The translations under genes and the position numbers were made by a program. From JACCWP01 sp963801045 (lineage in GTDB: Bacteria > Actinomycetota > Actinomycetes > Propionibacteriales > Nocardioidaceae): a stretch of 64,000 nt of DNA. The stretch lies in NCBI GenBank assembly GCA_963801045.1, contig CAWDDC010000002.1, positions 1 to 64,000 on the forward strand. Reading direction: 5' to 3'. The notes beneath the pieces are model-generated. The model was given only the letters and a program-made list of their open reading frames with translations. It searched no databases and was not told the origin of the DNA. Shown here one piece after another: positions 43,394 to 51,972 of the stretch; the stretch's first letter is position 1; each line of letters opens with the position of its first letter.

Positions 43394-45142
43394 GCATGCT
43401 CGCCCAGCGCACCCGCGCCCGGCAGGACGCGACGGCACCCGACGCACCGGTCGACGGCGCCGACGCAGGCGTCACCGTGCACCGCCGCCGCGGCGCCCTC
43501 GCCCTGGTCGGTGCGGGCGCGCTCGCCGTGGCCGTGGCCTACACCTGGCGGGCGGCCACCGGCGGTGGCGCGCTCGGCTACGTCATCGCGGCCGTGATGC
43601 TCCCCGTCGCCGTGCTGCACCTCGCGGCGTGGTGGGACGCCCGGGTGCCGCTGCTGGTCGCCGACCGCACCGGTCTGCGGCTGCGCGACGGCCGCAGCTG
43701 GACCGGTCTGCGCTGGGAGGACGCCCCGACCCTGCGGCTGACCCCCTCCCGGCTGCCCCGCCGCGACGGCAGGCTCGCGGTGGTCGACGACGACGGCCGT
43801 GAGCGCGAGCTGCCGCTGTCCCTGGTCGACCCCGCCGACGTACGCGCCCTGCCGGACGCGCTGCAGCTGCTGGCCGGCCCGCGCACCGACGTGTCGATCG
43901 ACGTACGCGCCCCGCGACCCGCGCCCGAGCCCGACCCGCCGGCGGACGAGGCGGACGCGGATGACCAGGAGGCCGGCGACGACTTCACCGACGACCCTGC
44001 TCCCGGGTCGGACGCCGCTCCCACCACGGTTGTGGCGGCATCCGGTACCCCGGAGCGGCGTGTCACCCGCGTGTTGCCGCCACAACCGGGGCGGGCGGGG
44101 GAGGGGACGGGCGTCGCCCGGGCGGACGTGGTCCACCAGTCCGCGGCCCCGCCGACGGCTGACGAGCGCGAGCTGCGCGACGCGGCCCCCGGCCGGGTGC
44201 CGCTCGTGCTGGAGACGCCGACACCACCCGCCGAGGCGGCGCCCGCAGAGGTCGACGCCCACGATCGACCCCGTCGATCGACCCCGTCATCGACCCCGTC
44301 ATCGGCCCCGAGCCGTCCGCCGCGCCGGTCGAACCCGTCATCGGCCCGCAGCTGGTCGAGGCGCGCCACCGGCTGCGGATGTCGGTCGACGACCTCGCCG
44401 AGCGGACCCGCATCCGCCCGCACGTGATCGAGGCCATCGAGGTCGACGACTTCTCGTCCTGCGGCGGCGACGTCTACGCCCGCGGGCACCTGCGCGCGCT
44501 GGCCCGCGTCCTCGGCGTGGATCCCGAGCCGATCATCGCTGACTACGACGCCCGCTACGGCTCCGCGCCGGTGACGGCGCGCCGGGTGTTCGAGGCCGAG
44601 CTCGCCGGCCCTGGCCGGGCGCTGCGCCCGACCAGCGGCGGCGGACCCCGGTGGGCGGTTCTGATCGGCGTGGTGCTGGTGCTGGTTCTGGTGTGGGCGC
44701 TGGCCCGGCTGCTGGTGCCCCCGCCCGACTCCGACGACGGCGCCGGCGGCCGGGTCGACCGCGGCGGCGGCGCCCTCCCGCACCCACGCGGACCGGTCGG
44801 CCCAGACGTCCGAACGCTTCGCGGCCATGGGCAAGCGGCCCGACACCACCCGGCTGCGGCTGGCCGGGGTTGCTGCCCAGGCGAGCACCGAGGAGCCGGC
44901 GTCCGAGAACCAGTACGTCCGCGACACCCCCACCCACGCCCGTCGTGGTGCGCGCCGACAGCGGCGACGTGGTCTTCCGCGGCGCCATCGGCCCGGGCGA
45001 GGTCCGCCGGGTCGAGGTCGCGGGCCCGGCCACCGTGTCGGCCGGGGACGCAGGCGCCGTCATCGCCCGCGTCAACGGCAAGCCCACCGGCCCGCTGGGC
45101 GCGACCGGCGACGCGGTGCGTACGACGCTCGGCCCGCGCTGA
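43390..45142 (+). CDS. RodZ-like helix-turn-helix membrane protein (frame-broken)
   Basis: I read this span as one gene starting with an ATGA overlap on ftsK. Residues about 30-80 form a two-helix membrane hairpin (LALVGAGALAVAVAYTW, YVIAAVMLPVAVLHLAAWW), followed by a PH-like segment (LLVADRTGLRLRDGRSWTGL) and an acidic linker. After a break near 44270 comes VEARHRLRMSVDDLAERTRI, with YARGHLRALARVLGVD, the HTH_25 domain of RodZ. A transmembrane helix (WAVLIGVVLVLVLVWALARLL) is next. After breaks near 44760 and 44940 a DUF4115-like tail follows (VVVRADSGDVVFRGAIGPGE). It could instead be two genes split near 44280. A role in cell shape or division is inferred from the RodZ-like part. Confidence 0.65.
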
Positions 45143-45204
45143 GACGGGGCCGACCGGCGCCGTCGGGTCCGGCGGGACGGCGCCTCCGTCATACTGTGGC
45201 GATC

Positions 45205-46674
45205 ATGACCCCGGCTGCCGCACCCCCCGTCTCGCCGAGTCCGGCGACCGCGGAGGCGAGCGTCGCCCTGGTCACCCTCGGCTGCGCGCGCAACGAGGTC
45301 GACTCCGAGGAGCTCGCGGCCCGGCTGGAGCGCGGCGGCTTCCGGCTGGTCGAGGACGCGGACGACGCGGACGCGGTGCTGGTCAACACCTGCGGCTTCG
45401 TCGAGTCGGCCAAGAAGGACTCGGTCGACACCCTGCTCGAGGCCACCGGCGACGGCCGCGCCGTGGTGGCGATCGGCTGCCTGGCCGAGCGCTACGGCGA
45501 ACAGCTCGCGGAGGCCCTGCCGGAGGCCGACGCCGTGCTCGGCTTCGACGCCTACCCCGACATCGCCGACCGCCTCCGTTCCCTGCTCGACGGCGACGCA
45601 CTGCCGTCGCACACCCCGCAGGACCGCCGCCGGCTGCTGCCGCTCACCCCCGTCGACCGGGCCGGCAGCGACGTCAGCATCCCCGGCCACCGGGTGGCCG
45701 AGCCCGACCTGCCGGCCGGCCTCGCACCGGCGTCCGGCCCGCCGGTCGTGCGCCGCCGCCTCGGCCGCGGCCCGCTCGCGCCGGTCAAGCTCGCGTCCGG
45801 CTGTGACCGCCGCTGCTCGTTCTGCGCGATCCCGTCGTTCCGCGGCGCGTTCGTGTCCCGCCCCGCCGACCAGGTGCTCGCCGACGCCCGCTGGCTGGCC
45901 GCCGACGGCGTACGCGAGCTGTTCTGCGTCAGCGAGAACACCACCTCGTACGGCAAGGACCTCGGCGACCTGCGGCTGCTCGAGCGGCTGCTGCCCGAGC
46001 TGGCCGCCGTCGACGGCGTCGAACGGGTGCGGGTGTCGTACCTGCAGCCGGCCGAGACCCGTCCCGGTCTGCTCGACGTCATGGCAGACACCCCCGGCGT
46101 GGTGCCCTACTTCGACCTGTCCTTCCAGCACGCCAGCGCGCCGGTGCTGCGCCGCATGCGCCGCTTCGGCGACCCCGACCGGTTCCTCGCCCTGCTCGAC
46201 GACGTACGCCGCCGCGCGCCGCTCGCCGGCATCCGCAGCAACGTGATCGTGGGGTTCCCCGGCGAGACCGAGCACGACGTCGAGGTGCTGTGCGATTTCC
46301 TCACCGCGGCGCGGCTCGACGTGGTGGGGGTCTTCGGCTACTCCGACGAGGACGGCACCGAGGCCGCGACGCTCGACGGCCACCTCGACGACGGCGAGGT
46401 GCGCGACCGCGCCGACCGGGTCGGCCGGCTGGTCGAGGAGCTCACCGCGCAGCGCGCGGAGGACCGGGTCGGTGAGGCGGTGGAGGTGCTCGTGGAGTCG
46501 GACGCCGGCGAGCCGGTCGAGGGCCGCGCCGCCCATCAGGGGCCCGACGTGGACGGCTCGACGACGGTCCTGGACGCCCCTGCCGACGTACGGACCGGCG
46601 AGCTGCTCGCCTGTCGGGTCGTCGGCAGCGCGGGCGCCGACCTGGTGGCACGGCACGAGGGGGGCCGCCGATGA
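45205..46674 (+). CDS. rimO: Ribosomal protein S12 methylthiotransferase RimO
   Basis: A radical-SAM enzyme that methylthiolates Asp in ribosomal protein S12. The N-terminal UPF0004 domain has LVTLGCARNEVDSE and NTCGFVESAKKDS with cluster Cys residues. The radical-SAM Cys triad is CDRRCSFCAIPSFRG, followed by ENTTSYGKDLGDL and IRSNVIVGFPGETE; a C-terminal TRAM domain ends the 489-residue protein. TACTGT lies 7 bases before ATG 45205. It overlaps pgsA by ATGA. Confidence 0.97.
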   Translation: MTPAAAPPVSPSPATAEASVALVTLGCARNEVDSEELAARLERGGFRLVEDADDADAVLVNTCGFVESAKKDSVDTLLEATGDGRAVVAIGCLAERYGEQLAEALPEADAVLGFDAYPDIADRLRSLLDGDALPSHTPQDRRRLLPLTPVDRAGSDVSIPGHRVAEPDLPAGLAPASGPPVVRRRLGRGPLAPVKLASGCDRRCSFCAIPSFRGAFVSRPADQVLADARWLAADGVRELFCVSENTTSYGKDLGDLRLLERLLPELAAVDGVERVRVSYLQPAETRPGLLDVMADTPGVVPYFDLSFQHASAPVLRRMRRFGDPDRFLALLDDVRRRAPLAGIRSNVIVGFPGETEHDVEVLCDFLTAARLDVVGVFGYSDEDGTEAATLDGHLDDGEVRDRADRVGRLVEELTAQRAEDRVGEAVEVLVESDAGEPVEGRAAHQGPDVDGSTTVLDAPADVRTGELLACRVVGSAGADLVARHEGGRR

Positions 46675-47282
46675 GCCCCGACGACAGCACCCGGGGCAAC
46701 GCCCCCGCGGTCGAGCAGCCGAGCAACTGGAACATCGCCAACGCGCTCACCATGCTGCGGCTGCTGCTGGTGCCGGTCTTCGGCTACCTGCTGCTGGCCG
46801 ACGACTCGCTGCTGTGGCAGTGGGCCGCCCTCATCGTGTTCATCATCGCCTCGATCACCGACCAGGTCGACGGCCACCTGGCGCGCAAGCGCGGGCTGGT
46901 GACCGACGTCGGCGCGGTCGCCGACCCGATCGCCGACAAGCTGCTCACCGGCGTCGCGTTCGTCGGGCTGTCCATCCTCGGTGAGCTGCCCTGGTGGGCG
47001 ACCATCGTGATCCTGGTCCGGGAGTGGGGCGTCACCGCGCTGCGCTTCTGGGTGATCCGCTACGGCGTGATCTCGGCCAGCCCCGGCGGCAAGCTCAAGA
47101 CCATCCTCCAGATCGCCGTGCTGATCGCCTACCTGGTGCCGGCGCCGGAGGCGCTCGACCCGGTGCTCGACTGGGTGCTGCCGGTGCTGCTGATCGCCAC
47201 CGTCCTGGTCACCGTCGCGACCGGGCTCGACTACGTCGCGCGCGCCGTCAAGCTGCGCCGTGAGGGCCGAGCAGCGGCGTGA
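46671..47282 (+). CDS. pgsA: CDP-diacylglycerol-glycerol-3-phosphate 3-phosphatidyltransferase family protein
   Basis: A 203-residue integral membrane CDP-alcohol phosphatidyltransferase. The signature D-x2-DG-x2-AR-x8-G-x3-D-x3-D is seen as DQVDGHLARKRGLVTDV followed by GAVADPIADK. NIANALTMLRLLLVPVFGYLL is the typical N-terminus, and four to five membrane helices follow. It is expected to make phosphatidylglycerophosphate. It is coupled to rimO and to cinA by stop/start overlaps, a conserved actinobacterial order. Confidence 0.93.
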   Translation: MSPDDSTRGNAPAVEQPSNWNIANALTMLRLLLVPVFGYLLLADDSLLWQWAALIVFIIASITDQVDGHLARKRGLVTDVGAVADPIADKLLTGVAFVGLSILGELPWWATIVILVREWGVTALRFWVIRYGVISASPGGKLKTILQIAVLIAYLVPAPEALDPVLDWVLPVLLIATVLVTVATGLDYVARAVKLRREGRAAA

Positions 47283-47756
47283 CCGCGGACGCGTCGGCGG
47301 CCGCCGTCGTGCACCGGCTGACCGACCGGGCCGAGACGGTCGGCACCGCCGAGTCGCTGACCGGGGGCCTGCTGTGCGCCGCTCTGGTGTCGGTGCCCGG
47401 CGCCTCCGTCGTGGTCCGGGGCGGCGTCGTCTCCTACGCCGCCGACGTCAAGACCGGCGTGCTCGGCGTGCCGGCAGACGTCGTCGACCGGCACGGGACG
47501 GTGGCACCCGAGACCGCCGCCGCGATGGCGGGCGCCGCGCAGACGCTGCTCGGCCGCCGACTGGGGCGTCGCGACCACCGGCGTGGCCGGCCCGGACCCG
47601 GTCGAGGGCCACCCGGTCGGGCTCGCCTACGTCGCGGTGGCCGGCCCGGACGGCGTACGGACCGCCGAGGTGCGGACCACGGGGGACCGGGACGCGGTGC
47701 GGGCCGGCACCGTCACCGCGGCCCTGGGGCTGCTGGCCGACGCCCTGGCCCGGTGA
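47279..47756 (+). CDS. cinA: CinA C-terminal-type nicotinamide-nucleotide amidase (frame-broken)
   Basis: A stand-alone CinA C-terminal (PncC-type) protein that deamidates NMN. TVGTAESLTGGLLCAALVSVPGAS with the Ser/Thr-rich active site and VVSYAADVKTGVLGVP are intact. After a break near 47565 it continues ADWGVATTGVAGPDPVEGHP and VGLAYVAVAGPDG to TGA 47754-47756. The span carries one extra base; 158 residues is normal for the short form. GTG overlaps the pgsA stop. Confidence 0.93.
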
Positions 47757-47796
47757 GTCGCGCCCGGGTCGACCACCCGCCCGGTACGGTGGGTAC

Positions 47797-48189
47797 ATGG
47801 CTTCGGTTCCGACTGGCACGCGTCCGCGCGTGGGTCCGGTCGTGCTGCGACGGCTGCTCGGTGACGTCCTGCGCCAGCAGCGGCAGCGCCAGGGGCGCAC
47901 GCTGCGCCAGGTCTCGGCCGACGCCAGGGTCAGCCTGGGCTACATCTCCGAGATCGAGCGCGGCCAGAAGGAAGCCTCCTCCGAGATGCTCGCCGCCCTG
48001 TCCGGCGCCCTCGAGGTGCCGCTGTCGCGGGTGCTGTCCGAGGTGAGCGACCGGATGGCCCTGGAAGAGGCCCGGCTCGCACGCGAGCGGCTGGCCCCCG
48101 AGGAGCGCCGGCTGTCGCTGGCCGCCGAGCCGCTCGAGGTCCCGGCGGTGCCCGCCCGGGCGTCCGGCGACGTCGTCGCCGCTGCCTGA
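47797..48189 (+). CDS. ClgR-like XRE-family transcriptional regulator
   Basis: A 130-residue regulator with an N-terminal helix-turn-helix (LRQVSADARVSLGYISEIERGQKEASSEMLAALSGAL, read in parts) and a shorter C-terminal tail. The wording LGYISEIERGQKEASSE is that of ClgR, the activator of clp protease genes in actinobacteria, and the position after pgsA-cinA is where clgR lies in mycobacteria and relatives. TACGGT is 6 bases before ATG 47797. The tail ends in Ala residues (VVAAA), a feature reported to matter for Clp-mediated turnover of ClgR. The symbol is withheld pending comparison. Confidence 0.85.
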   Translation: MASVPTGTRPRVGPVVLRRLLGDVLRQQRQRQGRTLRQVSADARVSLGYISEIERGQKEASSEMLAALSGALEVPLSRVLSEVSDRMALEEARLARERLAPEERRLSLAAEPLEVPAVPARASGDVVAAA

Positions 48190-48216
48190 CCCGGCTGCCC
48201 GAGCCGGCCGCCCCAC

Positions 48217-50853
48217 CTACTCGCCGGCCGAGGCCCGTACGCCCAGCGGCCGCGTCCCGAGCGCCAGCGCGTCGCCGCTGTCCAGCACCGCCCCGGCGGC
48301 GAGCCCTGCCTGCCACCGCTCGGCACCCAGCGCCTGCTCGATCCGGGCCCGGGCGCGCTCGAGCAGGAGGCGTTCGGCCTTGGTGGGCGGCACCTCCCGG
48401 GAGGTGCGGAACGTCTCGGCCGCACCGGCCACCGTGGCCGCCCGGGTCCAGTCCTCGAGCGCGGCCAGCACGTGCACGAACAGCTCCAGCACGATCGCGA
48501 CCAGGTCGTCGTCGCCGAGGTCGACGATCCAGCCGGCGACCTCGCTGAGGTGGGCGTGCGCCTCGTGCGCGCCGTGGATCTCGCAGAGCGCCGGCAGCCG
48601 GTTGACCTCGTTGACCGCGATCCCCCAGCGGTCCCCGGCGGCGGTGTCGAGCGCGATCGAGGCCTCCGCGGCCTCCAGGGCGCCGTCGTAGTCGCCCTCG
48701 TCGGTGAGCAGGACGACCAGGTTGGTCAGCGCGGTCGACTCGCGGGACGACTCCCCGGCGGCCCGCGCCGCCACCAGGCTCTCGCGCAGCAGCCGCAGCG
48801 CCGTCTCGCTGTCCTCGGCGTCGTGGGCTGCGAGGCCGAGGCTGTTCAGCTCGCGGGCCTCCAGCGACTTGTCGCCGATCCGCCGGGTGATCTGCAGCGC
48901 CCGCTCGAGCAGCTCGGCCGCCGCCTCCTGGTGCCCCTGCTGCAGCAGGCCCAGCGCGGCGCCGTGCAGCGACTGCACCATCGGCGCGCTGTCCTCGTCG
49001 CCGAGCACGTCCATCAGCTTCTCGTGCCAGTAGCGCGCCTCGACCGCGTACCGGTGCCGGTACCAGTACCAGCTCATGCTGCGCACGAGCCGGGAGCCGA
49101 TCGCCAGCCGGTCCGGGTCGCCCGGGCGCAGCGTGTGCCGCATCGCCTCCCGGATGTCGGGCAGCGAGGCGTCGATCGCGTCCAGGGCCGCCAGCGGGGC
49201 GGGTCCGCGCAGCTGCCGCTCGAGCACGTCGGACCGGTCGGCGTACCACGCCGCGTGCCGGTCGAGCACCGGGTCGGCGTCGTCGGAGGCGAGCAGCAGC
49301 TCGCGCGCGTAGGTCCGCACCGTCTGCAGCATCAGCACCATCGGCTCGCCGTCGGAGCCGTCGACGACGCGTACCAGGCTGGCGTCGACCAGCCGGGTGA
49401 GCGCGTCCAGCGCGTCGACGTCACCGAGCCCGACCACGTGCTCGGCCGCCTCCAGCGGGCAGGCCGAGACGAAGGCGGCCAGCCGCCGGAAGGCCAGCCG
49501 GTCCTCCGGGCCGAGCAGGTCGTGGCTCCACGCGATCGTGTCGCGCAGGGTCCGCTGCCGCTCCGGGCGGTCGCTCGCTCCCGGCCCGGAGCCGAGGGTG
49601 TCGTCGATCCGGGCCAGCAGCGCGTGCGGGCTCAGCAGCCGCAGCCTGGCCGCGGCCAGCTCGAGCGCCAGCGGCAGGCCGTCGAGGCGGCGGCAGACGG
49701 CGACGACGTCGGCGACGTTGTTCTCGGTCAGCGCGAACGACGGCCGCACCATCTGCGCCCGCTGGCAGAACAGCCGTACCGCCTCGGACTCCATCGCGGT
49801 GTCGACGTCGCTGTCGGTACGGGCCAGCGCCAGCGGCTCGAGCTGCCACTCCTGCTCGGCGACGAGGTGCAGCGGACGCCGGGAGGTGGCGATCACCCGC
49901 AGGTCGGGGCAGTCCGAGAGGAGGTCGGCCACCACCTGGTCGGCCCCGTCGATCTGCTCGAGGTTGTCCAGCACCAGCAGGGCGGCCCGGGGTGCCAGCA
50001 CCAGGGCGACCGCGCGGCGGATGCTCAGCTGCGACCCGGTGGCCCCGACCGTCTGCGCGATCACGGCCCACATCGCGTCGCCGTCGACGGCGCTGCTGAG
50101 GCCGACGAAGAAGACGCCGGCGAACGCGTCGGCCACCCGGGACGCGGTCGCGAGCGCCAGCCGGGTCTTGCCGGTTCCGCCCGGCCCGGTGATCGTCACC
50201 AGCCGGGTGGTCTCACGGCCGAGCAGCAGCTGCAGCTCGGTGACCTCGTCGTCGCGGCCCACCAGCTCGGTCGTGGGGCGCGGCAGGTTCGCATGTGTGC
50301 CGAGGCTGCGCAGCGGCGGGAACGTGTCGTCCAGCCCGGGCACCACCAGGTCGTACAGGTGCTCGGGCTCCTCGAGGTCCTTGAGCCGGTGCCAGCCCAG
50401 GTCGCGCAGCTCCACCCGGTCGGTGAGGTCGGCCACCAGCTGGGCGGTCGCTGCCGACAGCACGACCTGGCCGCCGTGTGCCGTCCCGCTGATCCGGGCG
50501 CCGCGGTGCACGTCCAGACCGATGTAGCCCTCCTCGTGCCGCTGCGGCTCCCCGGTGTGCAGGCCCATCCGGACCCGGATCCGCGCATCCAGCGGCCACT
50601 GCCGTTCCTGCAGCGCCCGCTGGCCGTCGATCGCGGCGAGCACGGCGTCGTGCGCGGACCCGAAGACCACGAAGAAGCTGTCGCCCTCGGTGCCCATCTC
50701 GGAGCCCCGGTGCCGCTCCCACGCCGCGCGGAGCAGGCTGCGCTGCGTGGACAGCGTCTCGGCCCAGTGCGCGCCGAGGGCCGACACGAGGGACGTCGAT
50801 CCCTCGATGTCGCTGAACAGCACCGTCACAGTGCCCTCGGGCAGGGTGCGCAC
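48217..50853 (-). CDS. Class III cyclase-like domain / AAA ATPase / TPR regulator
   Basis: An 878-residue soluble protein. Residues 5-180 form a class III nucleotidyl cyclase homology domain with both metal Asp (D15 in FSDIEGST, D58 in EMGTEGDSF). The purine-specifying Lys position is Gly, and the transition-state Asn is His (GLDVHRGARISGTAHGG), so catalysis is doubtful or altered. Then comes an NB-ARC/STAND ATPase (TITGPGGTGKTRLA; RAALLVLDNLEQ; VIATSRRPL) and TPR-like repeats. No DNA-binding domain is visible at the end. GATACT lies 6 bases before GTG 50853. It is divergent from a cNMP-binding protein gene. Confidence 0.88.
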   Translation of the reverse strand: MRTLPEGTVTVLFSDIEGSTSLVSALGAHWAETLSTQRSLLRAAWERHRGSEMGTEGDSFFVVFGSAHDAVLAAIDGQRALQERQWPLDARIRVRMGLHTGEPQRHEEGYIGLDVHRGARISGTAHGGQVVLSAATAQLVADLTDRVELRDLGWHRLKDLEEPEHLYDLVVPGLDDTFPPLRSLGTHANLPRPTTELVGRDDEVTELQLLLGRETTRLVTITGPGGTGKTRLALATASRVADAFAGVFFVGLSSAVDGDAMWAVIAQTVGATGSQLSIRRAVALVLAPRAALLVLDNLEQIDGADQVVADLLSDCPDLRVIATSRRPLHLVAEQEWQLEPLALARTDSDVDTAMESEAVRLFCQRAQMVRPSFALTENNVADVVAVCRRLDGLPLALELAAARLRLLSPHALLARIDDTLGSGPGASDRPERQRTLRDTIAWSHDLLGPEDRLAFRRLAAFVSACPLEAAEHVVGLGDVDALDALTRLVDASLVRVVDGSDGEPMVLMLQTVRTYARELLLASDDADPVLDRHAAWYADRSDVLERQLRGPAPLAALDAIDASLPDIREAMRHTLRPGDPDRLAIGSRLVRSMSWYWYRHRYAVEARYWHEKLMDVLGDEDSAPMVQSLHGAALGLLQQGHQEAAAELLERALQITRRIGDKSLEARELNSLGLAAHDAEDSETALRLLRESLVAARAAGESSRESTALTNLVVLLTDEGDYDGALEAAEASIALDTAAGDRWGIAVNEVNRLPALCEIHGAHEAHAHLSEVAGWIVDLGDDDLVAIVLELFVHVLAALEDWTRAATVAGAAETFRTSREVPPTKAERLLLERARARIEQALGAERWQAGLAAGAVLDSGDALALGTRPLGVRASAGE

Positions 50854-50932
50854 GCGGCCAGTATCGCGGCGGGTCGCCCGAGGTTGGGCGAAATCGGCAC
50901 ACCCGGGCCGGTGCCGTGCGTAGGGTTTCGTC
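50854..50932. promoter_or_regulatory. Shared divergent promoter region of cyclase-like and cNMP-binding genes
   Basis: This 79-base gap holds both promoters. TAGGGT (50921-50926) ends 6 bases before the ATG at 50933. On the other strand GATACT ends 6 bases before GTG 50853. Both genes therefore look leaderless, and a single regulator could control both. Confidence 0.5.
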
Positions 50933-51949
50933 ATGCGTGTCGAGGGTTCGGTCACGACGATCTCCTGGATCCCCAGCGAGGCCATCACCGGAGTCGTGCT
51001 CCGGGTGCCCTTCCAGGTGGGCATGGCGCACTACGACGATCCCCCGCCGGACCAGATCGACGACCCGGAGGCCTACCTCGCCAACGACCGGGCCCGGTTC
51101 GCCAACCGGCTGGAGGCCTGGATCGAGGTACGCGACGGCGAGATCGTCGAGTTCGGCCACCACGGCCGGGGCCGGATCGGCTCCACGACGATGAACCTCG
51201 GCGGCTTCGACGCGACGTTCGCCGCGGTGCCGCTGCCCGACCGGCGCGACGCCGAGCCGATCGGCACCACCGCGGTCCGCTTCGAGCAGACCGCCGGCGG
51301 CCGTACGGGCGTCCCGGCGCCGCGGCGGGTCAACCGGCCTCCGTTCGTGCAGGTCTCGGCGCCGCTGGCGTGGACGACGCTGCAGCTCACCCTGCACGCC
51401 GACGGCCGGCAGGAGCACCGGCTGATCGGGGCCAGCCCGTTCCCCCGGCACTGGGTCTACGACGCGAGCGGCCGGCTGGAGGGCAAGTCGGCCACCATCG
51501 ACTACCACGAGTGGAGCACCGAGGTGTTCGGCGACCGGACCCCGTGGGGCTCGCTGGACTCGCCGGTGCTGGTCAGCGCGGTCGAGACCGCGCTGGAACG
51601 CGAGATGTCGCTGGCGATCATGCGCTCCGGCGAGCGGCCGAGGATCCGGCGGCTGGCCGCGGGCGAGCACCTGACCGAGCAGGGCGAGGAGGCCGACGAG
51701 CTGTACCTGCTGCTGGACGGTCTGCTGCAGGTCGAGGTCGACGGCACCGTGCTGTCCGAGATCGGGCCGGGCGCGGTGCTGGGGGAGCGGGCGATGCTGG
51801 AGCACGGCCGTCGCACCGCCACCCTGCGGGCGCTGACGCCGTGCGCCGTCGCGGTCGCCGAGCGCGGCGTCGTCGACGAGGAAGCGCTGCGCGACCTGGC
51901 CGCCCGGCACAACCGGGAGTCCGAGTCCGAGTCCGGCCGGCTCGGCTGA
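50933..51949 (+). CDS. Cyclic nucleotide-binding domain protein
   Basis: A 338-residue protein without transmembrane helix. Residues about 235-320 are a cNMP-binding domain: IRRLAAGEHLTEQGEEADELYLLLDGLLQV and the phosphate-binding cassette GPGAVLGERAMLEHGRRTATLRA with the conserved Gly-Glu and Arg. Residues 1-230 are a mainly beta N-terminal region I do not recognise (SVTTISWIPSEAITGVVLRV, VYDASGRLEGKSATIDYHEW). There is no CRP-type helix-turn-helix, so it is not a transcription factor of that kind. ATG 50933 follows TAGGGT by 6 bases. Its partner across the promoter is the cyclase-like regulator. Confidence 0.88.
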   Translation: MRVEGSVTTISWIPSEAITGVVLRVPFQVGMAHYDDPPPDQIDDPEAYLANDRARFANRLEAWIEVRDGEIVEFGHHGRGRIGSTTMNLGGFDATFAAVPLPDRRDAEPIGTTAVRFEQTAGGRTGVPAPRRVNRPPFVQVSAPLAWTTLQLTLHADGRQEHRLIGASPFPRHWVYDASGRLEGKSATIDYHEWSTEVFGDRTPWGSLDSPVLVSAVETALEREMSLAIMRSGERPRIRRLAAGEHLTEQGEEADELYLLLDGLLQVEVDGTVLSEIGPGAVLGERAMLEHGRRTATLRALTPCAVAVAERGVVDEEALRDLAARHNRESESESGRLG

Positions 51950-51972
51950 GCGAGGCTCGACCCGCCCAGCTC

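Noticed and set aside
48217..50853. LuxR-type (LAL) regulator
   Set aside because: The cyclase-AAA-TPR layout resembles such proteins, but no C-terminal LuxR helix-turn-helix is visible in the last 100 residues.
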